Shown: positions 1-9,297, counted from the stretch's first letter. The stretch is DNA of 64,000 bases from Candidatus Pristimantibacillus lignocellulolyticus (GCA_023639215.1 CP097899.1:4150001-4214000), one strand, 5' to 3'. The notes: generated from the sequence alone by a model not told the origin. A program made the numbers and translations.

Positions 1-176
1 AGTCGTCGAACACTGGAATACATAGTAGCTTCTTTTAGTTCGTACTCACCGCCTGAACGCTCAGCAATTAACTTGACAATCTCGTACCCGTAGCGGTCAG
101 CTTCGGATAATAACCGTAAAATCATCGTATCTGTATGTCCGCGCAGTAGGTCGGATGTAATTTTGTTCTCACTCAC
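1..176 (-). CDS. PadR family transcriptional regulator, N-terminal part (runs off the window)
   Basis: The minus strand is open from a GTG at 176 to the window edge, giving 58 residues. It begins MSENKITSDLLRGHTDTMIL and includes SEADRYGYEIVKLI and LKEATMYSSVRR. This is the winged-helix N-terminus of PadR regulators (start, YGYEI and the TxYxxxRR helix). AGGTGA stands a few bases before the GTG. PadR proteins are dimeric repressors, often of a neighbouring membrane-protein gene, but the target would lie outside this window. Family call is firm; function is unknown. Confidence 0.85.
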   Translation of the reverse strand, partial: MSENKITSDLLRGHTDTMILRLLSEADRYGYEIVKLIAERSGGEYELKEATMYSSVRR

Positions 177-234
177 ATAATCACCTCATATTTGAATAAT
201 ACGAAATACTACCATGACTGTCAAGGTAATATTA

Positions 235-263
235 TTGATTGATTACTTTTTCTATAATATAAT
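235..263 (+). promoter_or_regulatory. Candidate sigma-A promoter upstream of the catalase gene
   Basis: TTGATT (235-240), a 17-base spacer and TATAAT (258-263) on the plus strand, about 150 bases before the catalase start. A small hairpin (AGAGCG/CGCTCT, about 311-328) lies in the leader. No sigma-B-type motif was evident. Confidence 0.5.
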
Positions 264-416
264 GCCTTTCAATAAATTATCGATATAAATGCGGCCCCCT
301 CAACTTCAACAGAGCGAATTACCGCTCTTGATCTTATTAGAGGACTTCTTTGTCATATTTGGATATATGTAAGCATAGTAAATAATTGAACAAAAATCGA
401 GACAGGAGGTTGATTT

Positions 417-1832
417 ATGGATTCAAATGATGAGTCTTTATATAGATTTCCAGAACAATCAACACAGCCAACTGGACCAGACAGTGATCAGCAAGCTTTA
501 CCTTGGCAGCAAGATGTACCAGCAGCTTTGCATTCACAAACCGTTGGATCTAGAGGCCCAATACTAGAGCAGGATAGCAAATTACATGAGACAATGGAGC
601 TATTTATACATACTAAAATTATTGATCGTCCTGTGCATGTCAAAGGCTATGGCGCTTTAGGTTATTTTGAAACAATAAACTCCATGGAAGCACATACCAA
701 GCTGAATTTTTTACAAAATCCAGGTGATCAGGTTCCAGTTGCAGTAAGGTTTTCCTTAGCCGTCAGCAACCAGGGCACTCCTGATACGTCTCGTAATGTT
801 CGTGGATTTTCAACTAAGTTTTATACGGATCAAGGTGTTTTCGATTTATTGTGCAATCATATTCCTGTTTTTTCAGTTCGAGATCCAATACGCTTCCCAG
901 AATCAATTAATGCCTTCCTTCCATCTCCAACAAATAATTTAATAGACCCCGAAAGGTTCTGGAGTTTTATTGCTAGAGCACCAGAAGCAACAAACTTTCT
1001 TGTGTGGCTTTACTCAGATTACGGTACGGTTAAAAGCCTCCGCCATATTCGAGGTCACAGTGTTAACACCTATGTGTGGAGAAATGCTGAAGGCATTGTA
1101 ACCTATGTAAAATACCACTGGCTTCCTATTGCTGGATTAGAATATATTGATCGACAAGAAGCAGCAAAGCTAGCTGGGGAGAATCCAGATTACTCAGGTA
1201 AAGATCTATACGACACACTTGCTGCAGGTGAAATCGTAGAATATGGACTTTATGTGCAACTCATGGATCCTCGTGATGAGGCAATATTACCATTTGATCC
1301 ACTTGATGATACGAAGGTATGGAACGAACAACAATATCCTTTGCACGCTGTCGGTCGATTAGTGCTTAATCAAAATATGAAAAACTTTATGGAAGAAGTT
1401 GAAAAAATAGCATTTTCACCATCTAATCTTCTGGAAGGCGCTGAATTATCAGAAGATAAAATGTTACAGGGACGAACCAATATTTACTCAGATTCACAGC
1501 GTAGACGTATAGGACCTGATTTTCGAAAGCTTCCTATTAATCAGCAGCAGAATTGGACTCCAGAATCCCTTATAACGAGTGGTAGTGGAAAATATATAGC
1601 GGGGCAACTCATTCGTTCTGAAATACCGAAAACAGATGATTTCACGCAAGCGGGGCAATTTTATGAAGATCTTACCCCTGAAGATCAAGAGCATTTAGTC
1701 GAGAATCTAGCGATTGATCTTGCTGCAATCGCTGATGATATTGCGCAAATTGTGTTAGGCTATCTCCACCAGTCATCTTCACAATTAGGAGAACGTGTTG
1801 CTGAACATATTCATATGCTTCAACAAAATTAA
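417..1832 (+). CDS. Divergent monofunctional heme catalase (471 aa)
   Basis: A heme catalase (2 H2O2 to O2 and water), expected in the cytoplasm. The distal His74 (PVHVKG) and Asn147 (LLCNHIP), and the proximal Arg353 and Tyr357 (QGRTNIYSDS), sit one residue off human catalase numbering (75, 148, 354, 358), so the active-site spacing is kept. The usual GNN around the distal Asn is CNH, and conserved HARG is HVKG, marking a divergent lineage. The protein ends soon after the catalase core, without the flavodoxin-like tail seen in the KatE at 32864. The start is set by AGGAGG seven bases before the ATG. It has its own promoter and shares a bidirectional terminator with the convergent MFS gene. 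Weak peroxidase or other heme chemistry is possible. Confidence 0.88.
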   Translation: MDSNDESLYRFPEQSTQPTGPDSDQQALPWQQDVPAALHSQTVGSRGPILEQDSKLHETMELFIHTKIIDRPVHVKGYGALGYFETINSMEAHTKLNFLQNPGDQVPVAVRFSLAVSNQGTPDTSRNVRGFSTKFYTDQGVFDLLCNHIPVFSVRDPIRFPESINAFLPSPTNNLIDPERFWSFIARAPEATNFLVWLYSDYGTVKSLRHIRGHSVNTYVWRNAEGIVTYVKYHWLPIAGLEYIDRQEAAKLAGENPDYSGKDLYDTLAAGEIVEYGLYVQLMDPRDEAILPFDPLDDTKVWNEQQYPLHAVGRLVLNQNMKNFMEEVEKIAFSPSNLLEGAELSEDKMLQGRTNIYSDSQRRRIGPDFRKLPINQQQNWTPESLITSGSGKYIAGQLIRSEIPKTDDFTQAGQFYEDLTPEDQEHLVENLAIDLAAIADDIAQIVLGYLHQSSSQLGERVAEHIHMLQQN

Positions 1833-1846
1833 TTAAATGATAGAAA

Positions 1847-1870
1847 AAAAGGGACCCTAGGGCCCCTTTT
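1847..1870. terminator. Bidirectional intrinsic terminator
   Basis: AAAAGGGaCC / GGcCCCTTTT stem with a CTAG loop, A/T tracts on both sides, between the convergent catalase and MFS genes. Confidence 0.75.
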
Positions 1871-1884
1871 TACTTTCTTCTAAA

Positions 1885-3195
1885 TTAGTTGAACGGAATA
1901 TTTTGCGAAGCAGTTACATTTCGTTTACTTATTGACCATATGATAACTGGGATTAGTAACAAAGCAAGTCCGCCACCAGCAAGTGAAAGCGTTGCATAAC
2001 TTGAATGTGATACAACCATGCCAGATAGTGCTCCACCTGATGCCCCTGCTAGTGCAATTAAAACATCAATAGTTCCTTGAGTTTTTGCACGAGTTGTTGG
2101 ATCAGTTGCATCTACAATGATTGCTGTACCGCTGATTAAGCCGAAATTCCAACCAATACCTAGTAATGCAAGAGCAACGATAAGTATTGCCATCGAATCC
2201 GGGGGAGCAATAGCCGCCACAATACCTGCAAGCAATAGAACCACCCCTGAAGCAATTGACATCGTAGTACGACCAAACTTATCGACTAATACTCCTGTTA
2301 TTAGTGAGGGTAAATACATCGCTCCGATATGAATACCAATAACTAATCCTATGTCCCCTAGACTATGACCATGATGTTTCATATGAATCGGAGTCATTGT
2401 CATAATCGCAACCATGACGATTTGCGTCAATACCATTACTGTTGCCCCTACAACCAGTCCTCTGTTGTTACTAATGCGAGTTTTCTTATGGTCGACTGCA
2501 GGTGGAATATGTGCGTTATCCTTGGCTAGATCTCTTGCGACAAGCAATGGATCGGGGCGAAGAAAGAGCAATAGAACTAATCCTGCCAAGATAAATGCAG
2601 TAGCAGCTAGAATAAAAGGACCCGTTAGGGCTGGTAAACCTATTGAAGTAGCAAAACTGCCCGTAACTTCAACCGTATTTGGACCGGCAACAGCTCCGAA
2701 AGTAGTCGAAACCATTGCAATACTAATCGCCTTCGCACGCTGGTTCGGCTTAGCCAAATCTGTTCCTGCATAACGTGCTTGTAAGTTCGCTGCCGTTCCT
2801 GCTCCATAGATAAGCAGCGATATGAATAACAGCACCACACTATTCACTTGGGCGGCTACAATGACACCGATTGCTCCAAGTCCTCCAGTTAAAAATCCTC
2901 CGGCAAGCCCCAACCTGCGCCCATGCCGTTGTGAGAGTCGTCCTACTAGCAATGAAGCCACAGCAGAACCAAGCGTAAGCAATGCTGTAGGGATACCTGC
3001 ATAACTTTCTGAGCCTAACATATCCTGCGCAAGTAGCGCACCTACCGTAACACCAGCAGCAAGTCCCGCTCCACCAAAAATTTGAGAAAGAACAATGATG
3101 AATAAGGATCTTTTATACAGCTTACGTTGCATATCTGTGGAATCGACGTAATTATGGTTACTACTATTCGTTCTACTCTGGGGTTCATGCGTCAT
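1885..3195 (-). CDS. MFS transporter, drug-exporter-like (436 aa)
   Basis: A 12-helix major facilitator. After a hydrophilic N-terminus of about 28 residues, the first half carries the MFS loop motif GRLSQRHGRR (about 84-93), and the second half has VDKFGRTT in the matching place. The glycine-rich helices 4-5 (VAGPNTVE) look like the antiporter motif of exporters, so efflux of a small molecule is the likely role; the substrate cannot be read. The ATG follows AAAGGTGG. The gene is monocistronic, with the catalase terminator downstream and the radical SAM terminator upstream. Confidence 0.82.
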   Translation of the reverse strand: MTHEPQSRTNSSNHNYVDSTDMQRKLYKRSLFIIVLSQIFGGAGLAAGVTVGALLAQDMLGSESYAGIPTALLTLGSAVASLLVGRLSQRHGRRLGLAGGFLTGGLGAIGVIVAAQVNSVVLLFISLLIYGAGTAANLQARYAGTDLAKPNQRAKAISIAMVSTTFGAVAGPNTVEVTGSFATSIGLPALTGPFILAATAFILAGLVLLLFLRPDPLLVARDLAKDNAHIPPAVDHKKTRISNNRGLVVGATVMVLTQIVMVAIMTMTPIHMKHHGHSLGDIGLVIGIHIGAMYLPSLITGVLVDKFGRTTMSIASGVVLLLAGIVAAIAPPDSMAILIVALALLGIGWNFGLISGTAIIVDATDPTTRAKTQGTIDVLIALAGASGGALSGMVVSHSSYATLSLAGGGLALLLIPVIIWSISKRNVTASQNIPFN

Positions 3196-3285
3196 CGCTT
3201 AGAACCACCTTTCTAGTTTTTATTAAGAGCATTCCATTTAAGTTCTTGATTCATTATACAGCATATTAATAAGGTTATCGAAAAA

Positions 3286-3312
3286 AAACCACCGAATGAT
3301 GCACGGAGGTTT
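3286..3312 (-). terminator. Intrinsic terminator of the radical SAM gene
   Basis: On the minus strand AAACCtCCG / CGGtGGTTT followed by a T run, immediately after the stop at 3319. Confidence 0.7.
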
Positions 3313-3318
3313 GTTTTT

Positions 3319-4227
3319 CTAATTCATTGGAAAAGCATCATTTCGTGATACGTGAATCATATCGGGAGGAAAAGTTTTACGAAAGTACTTTTCAACGCGA
3401 ACATGTATATTTCCCTTGTACCAATCTGATTGGCCGTTGTCTGTAAACAACTTTGGCATTCCGAGTCGCTCCGATCGTTTCCCCATAGCACCATCTCCAA
3501 TTAGAAGCGTATCAATCCAAATTCGATCTACAATACCTTCAAGCAATTTTGGGAAGTCCGGGGTAAAAGGCAAAACAGGCGAAATGGAAGCTTGCGTAGT
3601 TATCCCTGCTTCATGCAATTCTTTTAATGCTTTTAGTCGCAACTTGATCCCAGGAGCGAGCGGTGCAAATATTTGTTTAATATCATCCCGATCCGTTTCG
3701 ATTGTCATAGAAACTAGAACTTCACTAATGTTCTTTAGCTTCACTAATAAATCAAGGTCTCTTACAATGAGTGGGCTTCGTGTCTGAATTTGAATCAAAT
3801 CAGGAGGATATTCAATCATCGCTTCTAAAATTCGCCTTGTAATTTCTGCCTTACGTTCAATTGGCTGATATGGATCTGTGGCAGATGACATAAAAATATT
3901 TACTGGTTTGTTCTTTCTGCGAAGTTTGATAACTTCATCTAGGTAATTCTCTGCGGCATTTGTTTTAATGTCCAGCCATTCTCCCCATGGAATGTCTTTG
4001 AACTTTTGAATGGGCATTTCTCTAACATAACAATAACTACAAGAAAAGGCACAGCCGCTATAGGGATTCAACGTATGGGTAAATCCAACATCTAAATATC
4101 CTTTAGCTTCGCTTAAAATTTTCTTAGACATTATATTTCTGATTTCAATGCTCATCTGAATCAATATCACTCTCGTTAGAGTTGAAAACTTGTAAGTATT
4201 GCGAATAATCATCAGAACTAAAGACAT
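3319..4227 (-). CDS. SPL-family radical SAM protein (SplB-like fold)
   Basis: Carries the cluster motif CAFSCSYC (CxxxCxxC) after HTLNPYSG, and downstream blocks typical of COG1533 proteins (MSSATDPYQPIE, IQTRSPLIVRDLDLL, SMTIETDRDD). It should bind a [4Fe-4S] cluster and S-adenosylmethionine; the substrate is unknown. It is not spore photoproduct lyase itself, only the same superfamily. Start: the ATG at 4227 has GAAGGT about eight bases upstream, but family homology begins near an internal ATG at 4131 (MSKKILSE), which lacks a clear binding site. The first 32 residues may therefore be an extension. Confidence 0.85.
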   Translation of the reverse strand: MSLVLMIIRNTYKFSTLTRVILIQMSIEIRNIMSKKILSEAKGYLDVGFTHTLNPYSGCAFSCSYCYVREMPIQKFKDIPWGEWLDIKTNAAENYLDEVIKLRRKNKPVNIFMSSATDPYQPIERKAEITRRILEAMIEYPPDLIQIQTRSPLIVRDLDLLVKLKNISEVLVSMTIETDRDDIKQIFAPLAPGIKLRLKALKELHEAGITTQASISPVLPFTPDFPKLLEGIVDRIWIDTLLIGDGAMGKRSERLGMPKLFTDNGQSDWYKGNIHVRVEKYFRKTFPPDMIHVSRNDAFPMN

Positions 4228-4415
4228 TAAGTGCTACCTTCGCTCCATTTATGTGTAATTGGTAGTTTTCTATCATATTTTACACTCCTTTACGGACATG
4301 AATGAAAATATTGTTTCAATAGTTCTATTATTAATACTTTTGCATTACAAATGTCTACCATTATAATAAAAGAATTGCAGTATATTTGAAAGTAGGCACC
4401 TTTTTATCGTATAGG

Positions 4416-4550
4416 TGTCAGAAAGTATTGACTCAGAATCTGCGGTCAATGGAAGAAGACAGGATTGTGATTCGTGAAGTCTTTGCTGAGGTTCCACTAA
4501 CAGTAGAATATCAACTGTGTGAATTTGGCGATTCGTTACGTCCTATAAGC
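4416..4550 (+). pseudogene. HxlR-family regulator remnant (C-terminal part only)
   Basis: The plus-strand frame reads QKVLTQNLRSMEEDRIV, then IREVFAEVPLTVEYQLCEFG, then DSLRPI. That is the recognition helix, wing and end of an HxlR DNA-binding domain. The first half of the domain is missing and no sensible start codon or binding site precedes it. After DSLRPI the sequence runs straight into a hairpin. It is a decayed gene fragment, unlikely to give a working protein. Confidence 0.7.
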
Positions 4551-4578
4551 TGCCTCTTAGATACTAATGAGGCAGCTT
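4547..4578 (+). terminator. Hairpin ending the HxlR remnant
   Basis: Perfect 10-bp stem AAGCTGCCTC / GAGGCAGCTT with a 12-base loop, followed by ATTTATT. The weak T-tract makes terminator function likely but not certain. Confidence 0.5.
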
Positions 4579-4683
4579 ATTTATTAACTACTGATTCAAA
4601 GCTCCCCCGCTTTGTTCTAGTATCTTTTTAGCCTTCATCGTTAGATGAGTTTCCATTCGATTTTCAATTAGACGTTACAGTGA

Positions 4684-6276
4684 TTACTCAGCTAGCAACT
4701 TTAATATATATGACTTTAAATCGACAATCCGTAAGTGTTGTGGTTTTTGATCTGACCCACAAATGATAAGTGGAACAAGCGAGACTTCTTCATCAAGAGA
4801 GCCGTGACCTCCCCCTCCTATATGTAACGGTGAACTATTGCCAGAGAATTCATAGCCTGATTTTGCGGTAACTACTAGAAAGTTTCCATGATGTGAGTTT
4901 AATGCACCAGATAATCTTTGCAATCCATCAGGATATTTACCATATGTGATCGACTGTTTATTATTATTTATTTTCAGATCTAATAGGTCAGTGTCCCCTT
5001 CAACCTTCCATTTTTGCTGGTAAGAATCGATTAACTTACCGTTAGTTTGATATTTTAGCTCTTTAGTTAAGTCTCCTCCTTGAATAACGTGTATCCAATC
5101 GTTTTCTTTCCATGATATAACATCGACACGAGGATCAGTTCTTAATAAATTAGCTATGTCGCTTAACTTATCCATTTGTAATGAGTAAACATATGCCATG
5201 GTCTCATTGATTGCTAACGCTATTTGAGTACTATCCGTTACTGCTTCGTCTGGTTTTAAGACATGATAATCGTTGAAAAAGGAAGTTAGTTCTATTGAAG
5301 GATTATCTTCAGCAGATTTAATCTGACTCATTCCACTATCTCCAGTGATAATCAATGTGGCTTTTTTCAATGCTTCTTCCGCTGAACCAAAACTTTGTAA
5401 TACAGAGGCGATTTGACTATCAAGTTCTTTAAGTCCATCTAGATCACTTGGGCCATTTCTATGAAGTTTTTGATCTAAATCAGGTAAATAAACAAAAGAG
5501 AAATCCGGTAATTTATTTTCTCTTATTAAGAACTTGATATTTTGTATAGAAAAATTGTTGTTTAATCCTAAACGTTCAATTAAACCATCCGATAGTGTTT
5601 CTATGTCTTTGAGTGGATCGGAAAACGCACCTAATGATAAGTAATCTGGTCCTTTTACAGTGATTTTTCTTGGTAATGAAGTAGGTACTTCGATGAATGG
5701 TGGAATAGTTAGATTATGTTCAATTGTACCTCGATAGATGATACCGTTAATGCTACTTGATTTTAAGCCTAATGTATGTAAATCCTCATGAATGGTTGGC
5801 AGTTGAGGGTTTAAGTGACCACCGTTTAAATTTATGAGAGTGTTTACTAAAACGGAGTCTACTCCAAGTCTCATAACTTCAACTGGTCCTGTCCCGTAAT
5901 TGATAAGTTTCTTTTCAACCTTAGAATACCATGTCAAACCAGGAACGCGATGACCATCAGGATATGCTCCTGTAAAAAGTGAACTATCGATTGTAACAGA
6001 CATGGTTGGGAATGAACTGACCATATTCTTATAATATTGTCCGTGCTCAATCAGATATTTCATTGTGGGTAGTATATCTTGCTGAATTCCTCGATCGATG
6101 GATTGAGCCATTAATGAGTCAACAAGTAGATAGATAACTTTTTTCTTCTGTTCGCTCTTAGTTGATTTGACTTGCAGTAAATCTTGTTCTTTATCTTGAT
6201 TAGGTTGAGCTGAACATCCTATTGTCATTATCAATAAAAAGATTGTTAGTATGAACATCATTGTTTTTTTTCTCAT
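4684..6276 (-). CDS. Lipoprotein of the alkaline phosphatase / type I phosphodiesterase superfamily (530 aa)
   Basis: The signal peptide ends in a lipobox with Cys21 (TIGC), so it should be anchored outside the membrane. Metal and nucleophile positions of the nucleotide pyrophosphatase fold are visible: Asp53 (LLVDSLM), nucleophile Thr91 (FPTMS), Asp268 and His272 (DQKLH), Asp313 (TGDSGM) and His491 (GGGGHGS). The usual DH pair at Asp313 is DS, so one zinc ligand appears replaced by Ser314. Expected activity is hydrolysis of a phosphodiester or phosphomonoester outside the cell; substrate unknown. AGGAGGA precedes the ATG. No co-transcribed partner is evident. Confidence 0.8.
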   Translation of the reverse strand: MRKKTMMFILTIFLLIMTIGCSAQPNQDKEQDLLQVKSTKSEQKKKVIYLLVDSLMAQSIDRGIQQDILPTMKYLIEHGQYYKNMVSSFPTMSVTIDSSLFTGAYPDGHRVPGLTWYSKVEKKLINYGTGPVEVMRLGVDSVLVNTLINLNGGHLNPQLPTIHEDLHTLGLKSSSINGIIYRGTIEHNLTIPPFIEVPTSLPRKITVKGPDYLSLGAFSDPLKDIETLSDGLIERLGLNNNFSIQNIKFLIRENKLPDFSFVYLPDLDQKLHRNGPSDLDGLKELDSQIASVLQSFGSAEEALKKATLIITGDSGMSQIKSAEDNPSIELTSFFNDYHVLKPDEAVTDSTQIALAINETMAYVYSLQMDKLSDIANLLRTDPRVDVISWKENDWIHVIQGGDLTKELKYQTNGKLIDSYQQKWKVEGDTDLLDLKINNNKQSITYGKYPDGLQRLSGALNSHHGNFLVVTAKSGYEFSGNSSPLHIGGGGHGSLDEEVSLVPLIICGSDQKPQHLRIVDLKSYILKLLAE

Positions 6277-6384
6277 AGTTAAAATATCCTCCTAATAGAT
6301 ACTAATGCGTTTGTTAGTTTTTCCATACTAGTGTCTATTTATGCCCATTATTTTCAATGACTTCGCGATCCTTGAACGACAAAA

Positions 6385-6404
6385 AGACGGCATTTCTGCC
6401 GTCT
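6385..6404 (-). terminator. Intrinsic terminator
   Basis: AGACGGCA / TGCCGTCT stem with TTTTT on the minus strand, just after the stop at 6421. Confidence 0.8.
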
Positions 6405-6420
6405 ACAATTAATATGTGTA

Positions 6421-7089
6421 CTAAGTAAGACTTAAGTTTAATTTTTTCGCAAAGTACTTCATCGATTTGTCAGTACAGTTTCTTGATAATTGTTCTACCA
6501 GTTCTGATTTTGCTTCCTCTACTGATAGGTAATTGTATTCCCCGATGACCGTTCGCAGCCAACCGTTAGAGGAAATGAAACACATACTATTCCAGCCTGC
6601 ATCATTTTCGCTAGATTTTGCAGAGCCAGTAATGACTATGTCTCCATTATTTTGTAGTTCAACAAGTGCCTTGTCATACTCCTTTTTATCTTCTTTAGCA
6701 TGCAAACCAGATAACTTTCTTAATTCCCTTGAATCAATGTTTTCATGTTCACTAATAACTTTATATAGTTGAAGAGCTGTACCTGAAATGAGCCCATCAT
6801 AATATCTTTCTCCAACCGTTTTGTTATTTGTAAGTACAGTTTGTACTGCAGGGAATAGTTTTTTATCAATAAAGCATGCTTTATCTCCGAAGAATTTCCC
6901 GTAAGCAGCTATACCATCCTGAACAATCTTAATTCGCCAGCTCCATGGATCATTATCGGAATCAGTGTGCCATTCGTTATGAACTGCCGAAGCTGATAGT
7001 GAGGGATATTCTGGAATAAAGCTTGAAAAGGGAAAAATCTTATATTTTCCTACCAAATCTATAAAATCTCTGTATTGTAATACGTCCAT
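6421..7089 (-). CDS. Conserved hypothetical protein, possibly AlkZ/YcaQ-related winged-helix protein (222 aa)
   Basis: Contains DPWSWRIKIVQDGIAAYGKFF near residue 45, then FIDKKLFPAV, and a middle segment (LYKVISEHENIDSRELRKLS) that looks like a winged-helix element. The layout resembles proteins called AlkZ-related, which share helix-turn-helix domains with DNA glycosylases, but I see no catalytic motif and do not claim activity. The start is taken at the ATG at 7089, because GAAGGTG lies nine bases upstream; a longer frame from a TTG at 7128 has no such site. It has its own terminator downstream. Confidence 0.6.
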   Translation of the reverse strand: MDVLQYRDFIDLVGKYKIFPFSSFIPEYPSLSASAVHNEWHTDSDNDPWSWRIKIVQDGIAAYGKFFGDKACFIDKKLFPAVQTVLTNNKTVGERYYDGLISGTALQLYKVISEHENIDSRELRKLSGLHAKEDKKEYDKALVELQNNGDIVITGSAKSSENDAGWNSMCFISSNGWLRTVIGEYNYLSVEEAKSELVEQLSRNCTDKSMKYFAKKLNLSLT

Positions 7090-7300
7090 CGCTATGTACA
7101 CCTTCATTTCATATATTTTTTGAAACAATTAATGTTATCTTCGATGTATGCTTAATTATCTCATATTTCACTGTAATGGTAAAATTTACAGGTGACGTGT
7201 ACAACTCCCTCTCACATAATGCATAATGATGTTACTTCATGTATAATTAGCACTAGTTATAGAAGATACGGACAGTTCTTTAGTAAAGTGTTGGAGTGAT

Positions 7301-7897
7301 ATGATGAATAAGAAGCAGCAACAATCAAATCAAACAAAAAAACGAATATTAGATGCATCTAAAGAACTCTTTACTAAAAAGGGCTATGCAGCCACTTCCA
7401 TTGAAGAAATATCTGATATTACTGGATTCAGTAAAGGAAATATCTATTATCACTTCAAAAGTAAAGAAGGATTATTTCTAGATATGCTAGATGAATGGGA
7501 AGTTGATTGGGCAGATAAGTGGGAAATTAAAAAGCAAAAGTATACAACTTCTATTGAAAAGTTATATGGTTTGGCAGAGCACCTAGTCGAAGATGATTTT
7601 AATCACCCTTTAACGAATGTTGCAGATGAATTTTATACCACTGAAAAATCAAATAGTGAAGTACATGAACGACTTCAGAAGAGTTTTAATGAGCGTATAC
7701 AATTTTGTCAGCAATTATTGTTAGATGGTATGAATTCCGATGAGTTTAAGCAGCATGATAGTTTAATTATGGCAAAAATATTAGATGGAATGGTCATTGG
7801 CCTAAGTTCTACATGCAGAGACTTGGAACTAAAAGAGACGTTAAGGCTCTACAAGCAAGCTATTGATGTATTTTTATACGGTATTGCTCAGAAATAG
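7301..7897 (+). CDS. TetR/AcrR family transcriptional regulator (198 aa)
   Basis: The N-terminal helix-turn-helix is clear: RILDASKELFTKKGYAATSI, then ISDITGFSKGNIYYHFKSKE (about residues 15-60). A variable ligand-binding C-terminus follows. The gene is convergent with a Bmr/NorA-like exporter gene and shares its terminator, which suggests it controls that exporter in response to a toxic ligand. Repeated GAACAAACRTTCAGT sites near the exporter promoter are candidate operators. GGAGTGAT precedes two adjacent ATGs, so the start could be 7301 or 7304. Confidence 0.9.
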   Translation: MMNKKQQQSNQTKKRILDASKELFTKKGYAATSIEEISDITGFSKGNIYYHFKSKEGLFLDMLDEWEVDWADKWEIKKQKYTTSIEKLYGLAEHLVEDDFNHPLTNVADEFYTTEKSNSEVHERLQKSFNERIQFCQQLLLDGMNSDEFKQHDSLIMAKILDGMVIGLSSTCRDLELKETLRLYKQAIDVFLYGIAQK

Positions 7898-7931
7898 TTA
7901 ACTATATTAAATACTTCCCTCTTATTATGTG

Positions 7932-7979
7932 AATAAACGAAAAGCCCGACTCCACCAGGAATCGGGCTTTTCGTTTATT
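7932..7979. terminator. Long bidirectional terminator between tetR and the exporter pseudogene
   Basis: Perfect 18-bp inverted repeat (AATAAACGAAAAGCCCGA and its complement) with a 12-base loop, serving both convergent genes. Confidence 0.85.
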
Positions 7980-7984
7980 TAGCT

Positions 7985-9196
7985 TTAATTTTTTGCTCCT
8001 GCTAGTTTGTTTTTACTTTTAGATTTTGCTTGTACTAACGATAGTATTACGTAGCAGCCTACCAATGTGAGACCAGCTACAATATAAGGTAGCATCAAAT
8101 TTATGTCATACAGCATACCAGCTAAGCTGGAGCCCAAAATTGTACCTAGACTTGTATAAGCTGAGTTAAGACCGGCTACATATCCTTGGTCTTCACCTGC
8201 TAATTTGGACAAGAATGTTCCTGCTGCTGGTCGTAATAGATCACATGCTGCAAATATTACGATTGTAACTACTAGTAGTAACCAGAAACTCTTGACGAAC
8301 AGGATGCTAAGAATACCTATACCGGCTACAACTAGACTGAGGTAGATAACCTTCATCTCCCCCATTTTTTTAACTAGAAGGTCTAATACTCCGATTTGAA
8401 TAATTACACCCGCGATTGCCCCAACTGTCATAATCAATGCGATATCTTTAGGACCAGAATTATGTTGAACATCCAAAAATAGTCCAAATACTGTTTCAAA
8501 GTTGGAAAGCGCAAACCCAAGAACGAGTAATACAATAAGTGCTAAGAAATATGGTGCTTTCATCGAACTAATAAATTGCTCGGCTATACTTTGTTTAGTC
8601 GTGTTTGGTACTGAAGCGGGAGTGTTTTTAATACGTTCCGGCTCTGGTAATACAAGAAACGTAAGAATTGCTGCGAATGTAATAGCAATTGCTGCTGTAT
8701 AGAAAGGAATTCGCGTTCCATATTCAGCAAGAAATCCTCCTATCCCAGGGCCAATAATAAAACCTGTCGACATTGCTGCCGATACAAACCCCATACCTTT
8801 CGCACGTTCATTCTCAGTTGTTATATCAGAGGTGAATGCCATAACCGCGGGCATTACCATAGCAACTCCAATACCGCCGAGTAGTCTCGATACTTATAAC
8901 CAAATTACTGAGTTAGCGAATCCAAAGATCCCTTCAGAGGCTGCTAGTAATAGCAATCCTACGACAATCAATTTTTTCCTTCCAAGTAAATCAGAAAGTT
9001 TCCCTGCAAATGGTGAAAATATGAGCTGGGTTACTGCAAATGCAGCAGTTAGCAACCCTACAGTGGTTCCATCTAAACCAAGCATTGTAATAAAACTCGG
9101 CATTACAGGTACAACTAGGCCAAAAGCAGCCATAGACAAGAAAATATTAAGCATTAATAGGATCATTGCACCTTTATTTCTAAATAATAATTCCAT
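7985..9196 (-). pseudogene. Bmr/NorA-type MFS multidrug exporter interrupted by one in-frame TAA
   Basis: A 403-codon frame from ATG 9196 (preceded by GGAGGATAAAG) to the stop at 7985 encodes a full 12-helix exporter, with SDLLGRKKLIV after helix 2 and STGFIIGPGIGGFLAEYGTR in helix 5, as in Bmr and NorA. Codon 101 (8896-8894) is TAA, between ANSVIWL and VSRLLGGIGV. Relatives have an aromatic or other residue there, so a Tyr codon is the simplest ancestor. There is no frameshift: both sides are in one frame. Either the gene is freshly inactivated, or reinitiation at GTG/ATG codons further on makes a fragment lacking helices 1-3, or the base is a sequencing error. Confidence 0.85.
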
Positions 9197-9265
9197 TCTT
9201 TATCCTCCAAGTATCCTATTGAATATCTTTCTCTAACAGCATCAATAATGAATGTTTAATAACGT

Positions 9266-9295
9266 TTTATAAAAGGATGATATACAAATATTCAA
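9266..9295 (-). promoter_or_regulatory. Candidate promoter of the MFS exporter pseudogene
   Basis: Minus strand TTGAAT (9295-9290), 18-base spacer, TATAAA (9271-9266), about 70 bases before the ATG. One GAACAAACATTC site lies directly upstream of the -35 box and a TGAATGTTT half-site (9249-9257) just downstream of the -10. Confidence 0.5.
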
Positions 9296-9297
9296 GA

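Noticed and set aside
7985..9196. Two separate MFS genes (100 and 291 aa)
   Set aside because: Both pieces are in one frame and join at a single TAA; together they make one normal-length Bmr/NorA-type exporter.
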